The notes below the pieces were generated by a model, which did no database searches, had not been told where the DNA came from, and saw only the letters and a list, made by a program, of their open reading frames with translations. From Photobacterium sp. JCM 19050 (GTDB lineage: Bacteria > Pseudomonadota > Gammaproteobacteria > Enterobacterales > Vibrionaceae), in the NCBI GenBank assembly GCA_001310455.1, contig BAXG01000020.1:1-64000 (forward strand): a stretch of 64,000 nt of DNA, given 5' to 3'. Position 1 is the stretch's first letter. Every line of letters starts with the position of its first letter. A program made the translations under genes and the position numbers. This document shows, one piece after another, positions 37,455-47,063 of this stretch.

Positions 37455-38921
37455 TTAAAGATGCCACGCTGATCTGGCGCCACATTCAAGCAGCTGCAAA
37501 TAGGCCTCTCTAACCGCATTCTCAAACTCTTTATTTGCTGGCAGAGATGTGCCAAAAATGGCGTCCAAAGAGAGCAACTCCCTTACCACGTCAGGGTGAA
37601 GGACACCGACGCGTTCATAAATGTCTTTGAATGCCGAAACCATAGGATCACGAACATCAATTTCCCGTCCGGATTCGTCCTGCCCGCTGACATAGCGCAT
37701 CCAGCCCGCAACGCCCAGCGCCAAATGGCTGTAATCTGTACCCTGGGCTATGTGGTGTTTGATGGCATCAACCATACGTTGGGGAAGTTTCTGGCTGCCA
37801 TCCATCGCGATTTGCCAGGTGCGGTGCTGGAGAGAGGGGTTAGAAAAACGCTCGATCAGTTGCCTTGCATAGCCCTCAACATCGGTGCCTTTCGGCATAT
37901 CCAACGTTGGTGCCTGCTCTTTCATCATCAGATTGAAGGCTGCCCGGCGGTAATCGTCACTTAGCATGGTGTCAGAGATATGCGCGTACCCTCCGAGGTA
38001 CCCCAGATAGGCCAGGAAAGAATGGCTTCCGTTGAGCATGCGAAGCTTCATTTCTTCATAGGGCACGACATTGGCGACAAATTGCGCACCGGCAAGATCC
38101 CACTCGGGACGGCCATTGGCAAAATTGTCTTCAATGATCCATTGGCAGAACGGTTCACACGCAACACCACAAGGGTCGGGCACGCCCACCAATTCGGTAA
38201 TTTCGTTTTGTGTTTCTTCGGTAACCGCCGGGACAATACGGTCAACCATGGTGCACGGAAACGTGACGTTCTGTTCTATCCATGCAGCCAGCCTTTCATC
38301 CAGTAAGCCGGCATATTCCAGAACTACTGCGCGTGCGACGTGACCGTTTTGTTGAATGTTATCGCAAGACAGGACAGTAACCGGAGCAAGGCCCCGTTCG
38401 AAACGGCGGCGAAGTGCCTCGACAATGTACCCGATCGCAGATTTCGGCTGTGCCGGATTTAACAGATCATGCTGGATGAGAGTATGGGATTTATCCAACC
38501 GGCCGTTGGCCGGGTTCGCACAATAGCCCTTCTCAGTCACGGTCAGAGAAAAAATCTCCACCTGTTCCTCGGCCATTTTTTCTAAAAGACCATCAATACC
38601 ATCGAGCAACGGGTGCATGGCTTCCGTCACCGCGCCAATCATCTTTACTTCTGTGGTGTCGGCACCCTTTTCGGTGACCGTAAAGAGATGGTCTTGCCGG
38701 CGAAGAGAAGAGATCACTGCATCCCCACTGAAGAGGCTCATCTCACAAATACCCCAGTCTCCACCGGTTTTCGCTAACATTTCATCGGTAAATACAGCCT
38801 GGTGAGCCCGGTGAAACGCACCAAACCCAATATGGACAATTCGGGTTTTCAAACCGGCCCGGTCGTAGGCCGGTCGACGAACACCCGGGTTGACCACCGG
38901 GTCTGCAATAGTGTTGGTCAT
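37455..38921 (-). CDS. uxuB: Fructuronate reductase (mannonate oxidoreductase)
   Basis: An NAD-dependent long-chain polyol dehydrogenase that reduces D-fructuronate to D-mannonate. ATG 38921 after AAGGATAAAAAG gives 488 residues, the family length. VHIGFGAFHRAHQAVFTDEM is the nucleotide-binding loop, and the catalytic stretch is MKLRMLNGSHSFLAYLGYL (Lys and Asn-His). An upstream in-frame TTG at 38945 overlaps dctM and is unlikely. No uxaA or uxaB is seen, so the pathway is for glucuronate rather than galacturonate. Confidence 0.95.
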   Translation of the reverse strand: MTNTIADPVVNPGVRRPAYDRAGLKTRIVHIGFGAFHRAHQAVFTDEMLAKTGGDWGICEMSLFSGDAVISSLRRQDHLFTVTEKGADTTEVKMIGAVTEAMHPLLDGIDGLLEKMAEEQVEIFSLTVTEKGYCANPANGRLDKSHTLIQHDLLNPAQPKSAIGYIVEALRRRFERGLAPVTVLSCDNIQQNGHVARAVVLEYAGLLDERLAAWIEQNVTFPCTMVDRIVPAVTEETQNEITELVGVPDPCGVACEPFCQWIIEDNFANGRPEWDLAGAQFVANVVPYEEMKLRMLNGSHSFLAYLGYLGGYAHISDTMLSDDYRRAAFNLMMKEQAPTLDMPKGTDVEGYARQLIERFSNPSLQHRTWQIAMDGSQKLPQRMVDAIKHHIAQGTDYSHLALGVAGWMRYVSGQDESGREIDVRDPMVSAFKDIYERVGVLHPDVVRELLSLDAIFGTSLPANKEFENAVREAYLQLLECGARSAWHL

Positions 38922-38934
38922 CTTTTTATCCTTA

Positions 38935-40236
38935 TTAATAACCAAGGACCAGGGAAGGAAGCCAGAGACTCAAACCGGGGATATACGCAACGGCGAGCAA
39001 TGCCACGATCAATGCGGCATAAAATGGCAATAAGGGCTTGATTACCTTGTCGATAGCAACGTTTGCCACAGAACATCCGATAAACAGCGCACTGCCGACC
39101 GGTGGTGTACAAATACCTATCGCAAGGTTAAACGTCATCATGATTCCGAAGTGGACAGGATCAACCCCCATATCGAGGGCAACCGGCAGGAATATCGGCG
39201 TAAAAATCAGAACCGCAGGCGTCATATCCATAAAGATACCGACGATCAGCAAGATGATGTTGATGATTAAAAGGATAACCAGCGGGTTCTCGGAAACCTC
39301 CATCAACGCATCGGCAATCATGTAAGGAATATCGGCATTTGCCATCGCCCAGGACATTCCCATAGATGCCCCCACCAGTAACAAAACGATAGATGTGGTA
39401 ACCGCAGATTCCAGGACAATTCGGGGCAATGCAGTGAAAGGCACTTCGCGGTAAACCAGCACGGCAAGAACAAAGGTGTAGACAACCGCGATGGCAGAGG
39501 CTTCTGTCGCGGTAAATACGCCCCCGATAATACCGCCCATAATAATTACGACCAGCATCAGCGAAGGCAGCGCTCTGAGCGTTGTTTCCCAGACTTCAGC
39601 AAGGGAAGGTTTTGGGGCGATTGGGTAGCCACGGCGTTTTGCAATGATGCCGGCTACTGTCATCAGGCTCAGACCCATAATGATGCCCGGGACATAGCCC
39701 GCAAGGAAAAGGGCGGCAATAGAGGTGCCCCCGGAAACCAGGGAGAAAACGATTAACGTATTACTGGGAGGAATCAGCAACCCGGTTGGGCAAGAGGTAA
39801 TGTTTACGGATGCAGAATAGGTTTCATCATAACCTTCTTTTTTCTGCATGGGCGCCATAGTTCCCCCAACCGCTGCAGCCGAGGCCACCGCGGAGCCCGA
39901 AATGGAGCCAAACATCATGTTCGCCATAATGTTTACATGCGCCAGCGAGCCGGGAAGGCGACCGCCCAATACCTTTGCTAAATCAATAAGGCGGGCAGCA
40001 ATCCCCCCCTGATTCATAATGTTGCCCGCCAAAATGAAAAACGGGATCGCCAACAGAGCAAAGTTATCCATGCCTGCCGCCATTCGCTGGGCGACAACTG
40101 TGATGGTGGTTTCCAGCGGAAGTGCCATACCGATGGTAATAAGGGATGAAAGACCTATTGAAAATGATACCGGGATACCGATAAACAGGAACAATGCGAA
40201 GCTGCCGAACAGCGTGAGAATGACTTGCCAATCCAT
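38935..40236 (-). CDS. dctM: TRAP transporter large membrane subunit, uronate-linked
   Basis: The DctM-type subunit of a tripartite ATP-independent periplasmic transporter. The 433-residue protein has about twelve hydrophobic segments and the family features IPFFILAGNIMNQGG, MFGSISGSAVASAAAVG and IPPSNTLIVFSLVSGGTS. It overlaps or abuts dctQ (gap 16 bases) and uxuB (gap 13). Substrate assignment to glucuronate comes from operon context, not from the sequence. Confidence 0.93.
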   Translation of the reverse strand: MDWQVILTLFGSFALFLFIGIPVSFSIGLSSLITIGMALPLETTITVVAQRMAAGMDNFALLAIPFFILAGNIMNQGGIAARLIDLAKVLGGRLPGSLAHVNIMANMMFGSISGSAVASAAAVGGTMAPMQKKEGYDETYSASVNITSCPTGLLIPPSNTLIVFSLVSGGTSIAALFLAGYVPGIIMGLSLMTVAGIIAKRRGYPIAPKPSLAEVWETTLRALPSLMLVVIIMGGIIGGVFTATEASAIAVVYTFVLAVLVYREVPFTALPRIVLESAVTTSIVLLLVGASMGMSWAMANADIPYMIADALMEVSENPLVILLIINIILLIVGIFMDMTPAVLIFTPIFLPVALDMGVDPVHFGIMMTFNLAIGICTPPVGSALFIGCSVANVAIDKVIKPLLPFYAALIVALLAVAYIPGLSLWLPSLVLGY

Positions 40237-40252
40237 GATTCAATCCTTTACG

Positions 40253-40759
40253 TTAATTCGACTCAGCGACGCCGGTTTCTTGCGTCCGCCACTGCCTGAT
40301 GCTCTGCAAACCAAAATAGAAAGAGTAAAAAATCATCAGCGCACCGCTGACCGGCAAGCAGAAATACACATACCCCATTTGCACGCCCAAGGCGGGAGTA
40401 ACCTGCCCCATATCCAGTGTGCTCACTGCCAATGTGGTACCTCCATAAACCAACACAGTCATGGCAAAAATCGCGATGGCAAATTGGATAACCAATTCAA
40501 CCAGGAACTTGCGGGTACCTGTCAGCTTCATGGTCAACAGGTCAATCGCAAGATGACGCTTTTGCCCTGTGGTGTATGCAGCACCAATTAACGCAACCCA
40601 CATAAAGAGATACCGCGACAGCTCGTCAGTCACTGTGCTCGGCTCGCCTAGTACGTATCGGGAAAGGACCTGCCAGATCACGCAAAAAACTAAAAAGGTC
40701 GACAGGCTTACGGTAAACACCGCCAAGCCACGATTGATGTAGCCTACCAATCTGTCCAT
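40253..40759 (-). CDS. dctQ: TRAP transporter small membrane subunit
   Basis: The DctQ-type subunit, 168 residues with four hydrophobic segments. The start is ATG 40759 (AAGGACG); an upstream in-frame start at 40813 would run across an operator. The family motif WQVLSRYVLGEPSTVTDELS and FMWVALIGAAYTTGQKRHLA are clear. It is the first gene of the leftward operon, so its promoter is in the divergent region with three operator copies and a CRP-like site. Confidence 0.92.
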   Translation of the reverse strand: MDRLVGYINRGLAVFTVSLSTFLVFCVIWQVLSRYVLGEPSTVTDELSRYLFMWVALIGAAYTTGQKRHLAIDLLTMKLTGTRKFLVELVIQFAIAIFAMTVLVYGGTTLAVSTLDMGQVTPALGVQMGYVYFCLPVSGALMIFYSFYFGLQSIRQWRTQETGVAESN

Positions 40760-40791
40760 AAATAAACGTCCTTGAGTGGAACTAACCTGAC

Positions 40792-40805
40792 AATTGGTCA
40801 ACCAC
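40792..40805. promoter_or_regulatory. Uronate-regulator operator, copy 1
   Basis: AATTGGTCAACCAC, an imperfect copy of the AATTGGT-YR-ACCAATT palindrome. It is nearest the dctQ start, within the likely leader or promoter. Confidence 0.6.
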
Positions 40806-40885
40806 AAAAGCACATCATATGGCGACCGGCTATAATTTTATCATTTTGATAACATCATTATAGATACACCCCTGATTGGCGGTCT

Positions 40886-40901
40886 AGTGAGCAAGTTCAC
40901 A
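40886..40901. promoter_or_regulatory. CRP-like site in the divergent dctQ/dctP promoter region
   Basis: AGTGA-GCAAGT-TCACA matches TGTGA-N6-TCACA in 9 of 10 fixed positions. It lies between operator copies, as expected for catabolite control of uronate genes. Confidence 0.5.
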
Positions 40902-40907
40902 GTTATT

Positions 40908-40921
40908 TTGGTTGACCAATT
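40908..40921. promoter_or_regulatory. Uronate-regulator operator, copy 2
   Basis: TTGGTTGACCAATT; both half-sites TTGGT and ACCAA are intact. It lies in the divergent region about 130 bases before dctP. Confidence 0.7.
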
Positions 40922-40940
40922 ACAGGCATATAACTGTGAC

Positions 40941-40956
40941 TTTGGTCAACCAATTT
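40941..40956. promoter_or_regulatory. Uronate-regulator operator, copy 3
   Basis: TTTGGTCAACCAATTT, a near-perfect palindrome about 95 bases upstream of dctP. It resembles the FadR/UxuR-type GntR consensus with a TTGGTNNACCAA core. Confidence 0.7.
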
Positions 40957-41049
40957 AACATTGGGCTTTGACGGCGCAGATAAGTGAACCCATGATGAGT
41001 TCAAAATAAGTCGTACCCTACATACCGAGCGGCATTAAAAGGAGAAGTA

Positions 41050-42031
41050 ATGATGGACCTACGTAAGACGATGATAACAGTGATAGCCGGAACTGTTTTT
41101 GCTCTGGGCACCACACACGCCATGGCTACCACTACCCTTAAACTTAGCCACAACCACAACCGTGACCACGCTGTACACAAAGCCATGACACAAATGGCAA
41201 AAGATGTGCGCGAACTGACCGCTGGTGAGGTACGTATCCGCATCTACTGATGCGCAATTGGGTACGCAACGTGAATCTATGGAGCTTATGCAGAATGGCG
41301 CGCTGGATATGGTGAAATCCAACGCAGCGGAGCTTGAAGCATTTGACCCCATCTATTCCGCTTTCAACCTCCCTTATCTGTTCCGCGACAAAGCGCACTT
41401 CCATACCGTTCAGTCGAACGAAATTGGTCGTGAAATCCTTGAATCGACCCGCGACAAAGGCTTTGTCGGCGTAACCTACTATGACGCCGGAGCTCGCAGT
41501 TTCTATGCGAAAAAGCCCATCAAAACACCGGCTGACCTGAAAGGTCTCAAAATTCGAGTACAACCAAGCCCTTCCGCCATTGCAATGGTTGAAGCCCTTG
41601 GTGGCAACCCAACCCCTCTGGCATACGGTGAGCTTTATACCGCGTTGCAACAAGGTGTTGTTGATGCGGCTGAAAACAACATTCCGTCGTTCAGCCTCAG
41701 CCGTCACAGTGAAGTAGCCAAATATTACAGCTTTGATGAGCACACTATGGTGCCTGACGTGCTGGTTATCTCGACGGCTTCACTGGACAAGTTGACGTCT
41801 GAGCAACAGGCGGCATTGATGAAAGCGGCGTCCGATTCCTCCGAACTGATGAAAAAGTTGTGGGCGGAATCAGAAGCCACTGAAAAAGCCAAAGCGGAAA
41901 AGATGAACGTAACCTTTGTTGAGGCTAACAAAATCGAGTTCCTCAGGGCTGTAGAGCCAATGTACGCAAAAATTGAAGAGGAGAACCCGGAATTGGCTGA
42001 AATGATTGATCGAATCAAAGCCGTAGAATAA
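41050..42031 (+). CDS. dctP: TRAP transporter solute receptor (one frameshift)
   Basis: A periplasmic DctP-family binding protein, about 327 residues. AAGGAG precedes the start; the signal peptide MITVIAGTVFALGTTHAMA is followed by TTLKLSHNHNRDH. Near 41247 two bases appear to be missing (TACCCTGAT read as TACTGAT); the corrected text reads RIRIYPDAQLGTQRESMELM. The conserved binding arginine region is KTPADLKGLKIRVQPSPSA, and QQGVVDAAENN follows. It is divergent from the membrane subunits but shares their operators. The substrate is probably glucuronate, from context. Confidence 0.9.
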
Positions 42032-42039
42032 GTGACATG

Positions 42040-42064
42040 TGTGCCAGTTTATTTAACTGGCACA
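42040..42064 (+). promoter_or_regulatory. Hairpin after dctP
   Basis: TGTGCCAGTT/AACTGGCACA perfect 10-bp stem with a 5-base loop but no T tract, 8 bases after the dctP stop. It may attenuate read-through into the regulator gene or stabilise the dctP message. Confidence 0.5.
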
Positions 42065-42087
42065 CCAAAATATTATGCCATCGCTTG

Positions 42088-42103
42088 AATGGTTGACCAA
42101 TTA
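42088..42103. promoter_or_regulatory. Uronate-regulator operator, copy 4 (autoregulation)
   Basis: AATGGTTGACCAATTA lies 58 bases before the GntR-family gene, with the same core TGGTTGACCAATTA as copy 2. It implies that the regulator controls its own synthesis. Confidence 0.7.
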
Positions 42104-42160
42104 CGATTGGTTGCTATGATATCTGTTATCGACCTTGTGTGAATATTCAGACATATCATC

Positions 42161-42955
42161 ATGAAGCATTTTGAGCCAAAAAGACCGTATCAGGAAGTAG
42201 GACTGGTTCTGCGCAACCAGTTGAAAGACGGGCACTATCAGATAGGTGAGCGGCTTCCTCCGGAACGAGAAATTGCTGAAAAGCTGGGCGTCAGCCGAAC
42301 GGTTGTCCGCGAAGCACTGATTATGCTGGAGCTGGAGAACCTGATAGAGGTTCGCAAAGGCTCAGGAGTTTATGTAGTCCAGTTGCCAAAAGCGAATTCG
42401 GTACCGCAAGACACCAGCAATATGGTCGGGCCGTTTGAAATGCTGCAAGCCCGTCAGTTGCTCGAAAGCAACATTGCGGAATTTGCGGCACTGCAGGCTA
42501 CGCCGAATGATATTGTCAAAATGCGTCAGGCATTGGAATTACAACAGCAGGGACTTGAAGGCCAAAATACTGGCGAAGAGGAAAACGGCGACAGGGAATT
42601 CCACCTCGCTATTGCCGAGGCAACCCACAACAGCGTGTTGGTCGAATTCTTCCGCCAGATATGGCATATGCGGGAAAACCCCATGTGGCATCAACTTCAT
42701 GTCCGGATAACAGATACAGCCTACAGAAAAGAGTGGTACAGAGATCACAGAGCGATTCTCGCTGCCATGACAAAAAAAGATCCTGTTGGTGCCAAACAAG
42801 CCATGTGGCAACACCTTGAAAACGTTAAACAGAGATTGATGGAACTCTCTGATATCGATGACCCCAATTTCGACGGATATCTGTTTCAGTCATACCCGAT
42901 CGATCATGGAAACGGGAAAAACGAATTGCCGAGAGTTCCAATCAACTCTGATTGA
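42161..42955 (+). CDS. GntR/FadR-family regulator of uronate genes
   Basis: A 264-residue regulator. The winged HTH spans residues 10-75 (LPPEREIAEKLGVSRTVVRE and LENLIEVRKGSGVYV) and an FCD effector domain follows (AEATHNSVLVEFFRQIW with metal-type His/Asp residues). It resembles E. coli ExuR and UxuR in length and domains. Its position between dctP and uxuA, and four TTGGTNNACCAA operators in the locus, support a role as uronate-responsive repressor. UxuR versus ExuR cannot be settled by eye. Confidence 0.88.
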   Translation: MKHFEPKRPYQEVGLVLRNQLKDGHYQIGERLPPEREIAEKLGVSRTVVREALIMLELENLIEVRKGSGVYVVQLPKANSVPQDTSNMVGPFEMLQARQLLESNIAEFAALQATPNDIVKMRQALELQQQGLEGQNTGEEENGDREFHLAIAEATHNSVLVEFFRQIWHMRENPMWHQLHVRITDTAYRKEWYRDHRAILAAMTKKDPVGAKQAMWQHLENVKQRLMELSDIDDPNFDGYLFQSYPIDHGNGKNELPRVPINSD

Positions 42956-43064
42956 CGGAAGTCCGTAGTCAGCCGATAGACCTCCCACCAGAGGAAAATG
43001 CATGCCTTCACTATTTCGCAAGGCGGGCTTTCTGCACACAGAATTTGAGTAGTAAGGTAAAAAA

Positions 43065-44243
43065 ATGGAACAGACTTGGCGTTGGTACGGTCCGAATGAC
43101 CCTGTCACACTTGATGATATCTGTCAGGCTGGGGCAACCGGCATTGTTACGGCACTGCACCACATCCCTAACGGTCAGGTGTGGCCCAAAGAAGAGATCC
43201 TGACCCGGAAAGCCCTAATAAGCGAAAAAGGCTCAACTGGTCTGTCGTCGAAAGTGTGCCGGTGCACGAGGAAATCAAAACAAAAAGTGGTGACTATCTC
43301 CGATGGATAGAGAACTACAAACAGACGTTGGCTAACCTGGCTGAATGTGGCATCGACACAGTTTGCTATAACTTTATGCCGGTTCTTGACTGGACAAGAA
43401 CAGAACTGGATTACACCCTCCCCGACGGTTCACGGGCTTTACGTTTTGACCAAGTTGCATTTGCAGCATTTGAGCTCTGCATTCTAAAACGCCCCGGGGC
43501 CTCAGACAGTTATAGCGCCGAAGAACAAGCTGAAGCAAAAAGCGTTTTATGAAAAGATGTCACAAACTGACATTGAAAAGCTAACAAAAAATATTATCGC
43601 AGGTTTACCGGGTGCTGAAGAAGGGTACACCTTAGAGGCTTTTCAGACACAGCTGGATAAATATCAACATATTGATAAAGCCGGACTTCGCCAGCATCTC
43701 GCCTATTTTCTGGAAGAGATTGTGCCGGTGTGCGAAAAATATGGCCTCCGGCTTGCTGTACACCCGGACGATCCTCCGCGCCCGATTCTGGGTCTCCCAC
43801 GCATCGTTTCAACCATTGAAGATATCGAATGGCTTACTCAAGCAATTCCAAGTCAGGTGAACGGTATTACTATGTGTACAGGATCTTACGGAGTACGCGG
43901 AGACAATGATTTAGTCGACATGATCAAAAAGTACGGTGACCGGATCTATTTCACCCACCTGCGTTCAACCCAGCGAGAGGATAACCCTTTGTCATTCCAT
44001 GAAGCTGCCCATTTAGGGGGCGATGTGGATATGTACAACGTAGTTAAGGAGATCCTTACCGAAGAACATCGTCGGCTGCAATCTGGTGACTCTCGCCCCA
44101 TTCCGATGCGACCTGATCATGGCCACCAGATCTTGGACGATTTAAAGAAAAAAACTAACCCAGGTTACTCAGCAATTGGGCGGTTGAAAGGACTTGCCGA
44201 AATTAGAGGTTTAGAGTTGGCGCTAAAGAGGATGTTCTTTTAA
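43065..44243 (+). CDS. uxuA: Mannonate dehydratase (two compensating frameshifts)
   Basis: This enzyme dehydrates D-mannonate to 2-keto-3-deoxygluconate. It begins [19 protein letters not shown] like E. coli UxuA and is about 392 residues when restored. One C is missing near 43231 (GGCCTC read as GGCTC), where [17 protein letters not shown] continues. One extra A sits in the A run at 43537-43541, after which [19 protein letters not shown] resumes. The C-terminal half retains [18 protein letters not shown] and [19 protein letters not shown] precedes ATG. It follows the GntR gene by 110 bases. Confidence 0.93.
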
Positions 44244-44264
44244 CTAAAAGAATGCTGTTTATTG

Positions 44265-44288
44265 ATGCTTACCTAAATGGGTAAGCAT
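44265..44288 (+). terminator. Hairpin after uxuA
   Basis: ATGCTTACC/GGTAAGCAT perfect 9-bp stem with a 6-base loop; no T tract, so termination may be weak or Rho-assisted. Confidence 0.4.
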
Positions 44289-44341
44289 TGTAACAACCTG
44301 TTTATTTCAACGAAATCAACTGAAATGTAAAAGGATTTATC

Positions 44342-45292
44342 ATGAAAATAAGATATTTTTCAACTGCATTTTTTTTGTCTCTTTTTTCGCTTCCATCTCA
44401 GGCAGAGGACAATACAACATACAGCACATTTACATATGAAAATATTTCACAAGGAAGTATTGAATACTTTATCGAAGGGAAAAAAGGAAAAGGAAATAAA
44501 GCGAACATCGTAACTGAAGACGGACTTTTTTATAATGATTACTATTTAGCCGTATTTGATGGAGCAACAGATAAATCAGGCGAAAAATATGATGGCAGAA
44601 AAGGTGGCAGAGTAGCAAGAGATATTATATACAGTGTTTTCGCAAGCCTACCAAAAGGTTTATCACCCGCAGAAGTAGTGCGAGAAATAAATACCAGCTA
44701 TCAGGATTTTTACAAAAAATACCCAAATATTGATTTCAAAAACAATCCGTTGTTCAGACCGACATCGACACTTGTCTGGTACGATCTTACCAACAACACT
44801 TTGGCGAGCATCGGAGATTCAAAAGCACGTATTGATGGAAAGCAATACGGGGAAACAGAAAAGCTTGTAGACGTGTTAAACAGTGAACTTCGTTCATTTA
44901 CCCTCAAGACACTTGGCCTGAGTGAAGATGAAATAAAAAACAAAGATTGGGGAAGAGAGTACATTCTTCCTTTGCTGAAAAAGCAATATGATTTCCAAAA
45001 CAATATTGACGCTCCTGAATTATTCCAATACTGGGCAATAGATGGATTTGATGTGCCTGAAGACAAAATCAACGTTTGGCATTTTTCATATTTACCAAAT
45101 CTTATTGAACTTAGTTCTGACGGATACTTTTATCCAAAAGATAGTAGCATTGAATCCTATGAAGAATTGTTGTTTTCTGTCATTAAAAGTGATCCATTGA
45201 TGATGAACGAACACAAGTCGACGAAAGGAATCAAGGATGGGTATGTGAGCTTTGATGACCGAGCAGTATTAATTTTCAGAAAAGCAAAATAG
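44342..45292 (+). CDS. Exported PP2C-like protein phosphatase
   Basis: A 316-residue protein with a Sec signal peptide (AFFLSLFSLPSQA, cleavage after Ala21). The mature part carries the spaced motifs of PP2C/PPM metallophosphatases: AVFDGATDKSG (D73), TSTLVWYDL followed by ASIGDSKARI (D159), LIELSSDGYF (D260) and SFDDRAVLIFRK (D305-D306). The metal-binding aspartates are thus present. PP2C enzymes are normally cytoplasmic, so export is unusual. The gene is markedly more AT-rich than its neighbours and monocistronic, consistent with recent gain. It may act in the envelope, outside the cell or on a host, but no target is known. Confidence 0.7.
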   Translation: MKIRYFSTAFFLSLFSLPSQAEDNTTYSTFTYENISQGSIEYFIEGKKGKGNKANIVTEDGLFYNDYYLAVFDGATDKSGEKYDGRKGGRVARDIIYSVFASLPKGLSPAEVVREINTSYQDFYKKYPNIDFKNNPLFRPTSTLVWYDLTNNTLASIGDSKARIDGKQYGETEKLVDVLNSELRSFTLKTLGLSEDEIKNKDWGREYILPLLKKQYDFQNNIDAPELFQYWAIDGFDVPEDKINVWHFSYLPNLIELSSDGYFYPKDSSIESYEELLFSVIKSDPLMMNEHKSTKGIKDGYVSFDDRAVLIFRKAK

Positions 45293-45373
45293 TTACCTCC
45301 CGAAAGAATGCTTTTTATTGGCCCTTCACTGAACGTTTTTGTATATTTTTCATCTTGCAGTCAGTAAGGGCCT

Positions 45374-45395
45374 GCTAAGCTCACATCAGCTTAGC
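45374..45395. promoter_or_regulatory. Perfect inverted repeat in the phosphatase-AraC spacer
   Basis: GCTAAGCT-CACATC-AGCTTAGC forms a 22-base palindrome in the 250-base spacer 45293-45541, which has no gene. It could be a hairpin or an operator; no T run follows. Confidence 0.35.
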
Positions 45396-45541
45396 GCAAG
45401 TCTCGCTTATGTTGGATACTAGCTAAAGTTCCGCCTGTTGTAAGTCGAAATAAGCAATTTTATCCAAGCGAAGCGGATGTCGGCTCGCCTACACTGTTTT
45501 CTGAGACCTGTCTGAGCATTGTAGAAAAACGGTAAAGGGCG

Positions 45542-46368
45542 ATGAAACAGGACAACCAATTCCAGTTCGTAAAAAACCGCCAGTTGGAAAACGTCACTGC
45601 GTTACAGGCGCAGATGAATGACTTCAGTTATGGCAAACATGCCCATGAGGAGTATTCCTTTGGTGTCACCCTTGCCGGAAGACAGGATTTTTTCGCCAGC
45701 GGCGCGTTTCATCGAAGCACACCAGGCAACATTATCGTATTTAACCCCGGTGAGGTGCATGACGGCCACGCCGGCACCGCCGATACCCTCCACTACCGCA
45801 TGCTCTATATTCACCCGGCTCAGCTAGAACCTATGCTTGAAAGTGCCGGGGTCCGGCAAAGCAGAGATTTTCGGATCTCAGATAATTTAATTAAGGATTC
45901 GACTTCAGGACACATTCTCACCCTGACCCGGATGACGGAAGATCAAAGTAGCGACAAACTGGCCCACGAAAGTACGCTCTTCCAACTGGCAGAGCGCATT
46001 GCGCAGCTTTATGGTAGGTATGAACAAAACCCGGTAAACAGCCGCCCGGATCGCCTTCTTAAGCAAAGCCGGGAGTTCATCCACGCCAATCTGACAAAAA
46101 ACCTCTCGCTGGATGATCTGTCCCGTGAAACCGGAATATCGAAATACCACTTCCTTCGCCTTTTCCGCCAGCAGTTTGGCATCACACCGCACCAATATAT
46201 CCTCAACTGCCGGATAAACCGGGCCAAGGAGGCTCTGGAAAACGGAGCAGACATTGATGATGTGGCATTCGATTACGGATTTTCCGACCTCAGCCATTTC
46301 AACCGGCGCTTCAAGCCATTTATGGCATGACACCCAAACAGTACCAGCAACTGTTTCTCAACGCCTAA
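45542..46368 (+). CDS. AraC-family regulator (one frameshift near the end)
   Basis: A transcription regulator of about 275 residues. The N-terminal cupin-like sensor (residues 15-100, including KHAHEEYSFGVTLAGRQDFF) is followed by two AraC HTH motifs (LDDLSRETGISKYHFLRLFR and VAFDYGFSDLSHFNRRFK). One T is missing near 46319 (CCATTTTAT read as CCATTTAT). The corrected end reads YGMTPKQYQQLFLNA and stops at 46368. The next gene is a LysE-type exporter on the same strand 29 bases on, so the regulator probably controls it; amino-acid-linked AraC/LysE pairs are common. Confidence 0.87.
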
Positions 46369-46397
46369 CCCACCCTAAAACCCAAAGAGCACTCTCT

Positions 46398-46991
46398 ATG
46401 GTTGAGATATTCGCGTATGCCTTTGGCATTATGTATACCCCCGGCCCTGTCAACCTGCTTAGTCTTGGTGCAGGTTTCTCCCATCCCTACCGGGTATTGT
46501 TCCCTTTTTGTGCCGGTGTTGGTATGGCGATGTTGTTTCTTTTCCTGCTGTTTGGCTTCGGCGGAGCCTTGCTCATACCCGAAAGCCTCCGCCCGTTTAT
46601 CAGCCTGGTTGGTGCAGTGTTTATCATCTACCTGGCGGTTAAAATTTTTCGCTCCACCGTTAAAACCGACACCCTTCGTCAAACCGACTTGCCCGGTTTC
46701 AAGTTCGGCTTTTTTATGCAACTGCTGAACCCCAAAGCCCCCATTGCCATCCTGCCTATCACTACGGTGCAGTTTCCCGCGGCAGGCATTGACGGCGTGA
46801 TGATTCTGGTGTGGTCAGTCTCTCTGGCGATCCTAGCGTTTGGCGCGCCGTCCAGTTATGTGTTGCTTGGAACCCGTCTTGGCAGCCTTGTCCACAACCC
46901 TCATTTTTTCCGGGCACTTAATATCAGTCTCTCCCTGATGCTTCTGGCTGTTGCGGCAGATATTCTCTGGCAGCAGGTTGGGTTGATTTAG
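46398..46991 (+). CDS. LysE-family exporter
   Basis: A 197-residue inner-membrane protein with six hydrophobic segments. MYTPGPVNLLSLGAGFSH is the family signature and FMQLLNPKAPIAILPITT follows. ATG 46398 is chosen because earlier in-frame sequence is the shadow of the AraC gene. The substrate is unknown. It lies in a row with the AraC regulator and the homocysteine methyltransferase. Confidence 0.85.
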   Translation: MVEIFAYAFGIMYTPGPVNLLSLGAGFSHPYRVLFPFCAGVGMAMLFLFLLFGFGGALLIPESLRPFISLVGAVFIIYLAVKIFRSTVKTDTLRQTDLPGFKFGFFMQLLNPKAPIAILPITTVQFPAAGIDGVMILVWSVSLAILAFGAPSSYVLLGTRLGSLVHNPHFFRALNISLSLMLLAVAADILWQQVGLI

Positions 46992-47063
46992 CATTGCGTT
47001 TTGCCGCCATGAATGCTGTATTTGGGGAAAGGACCTTTTACAGATTCAGGCAGAACACAACAG

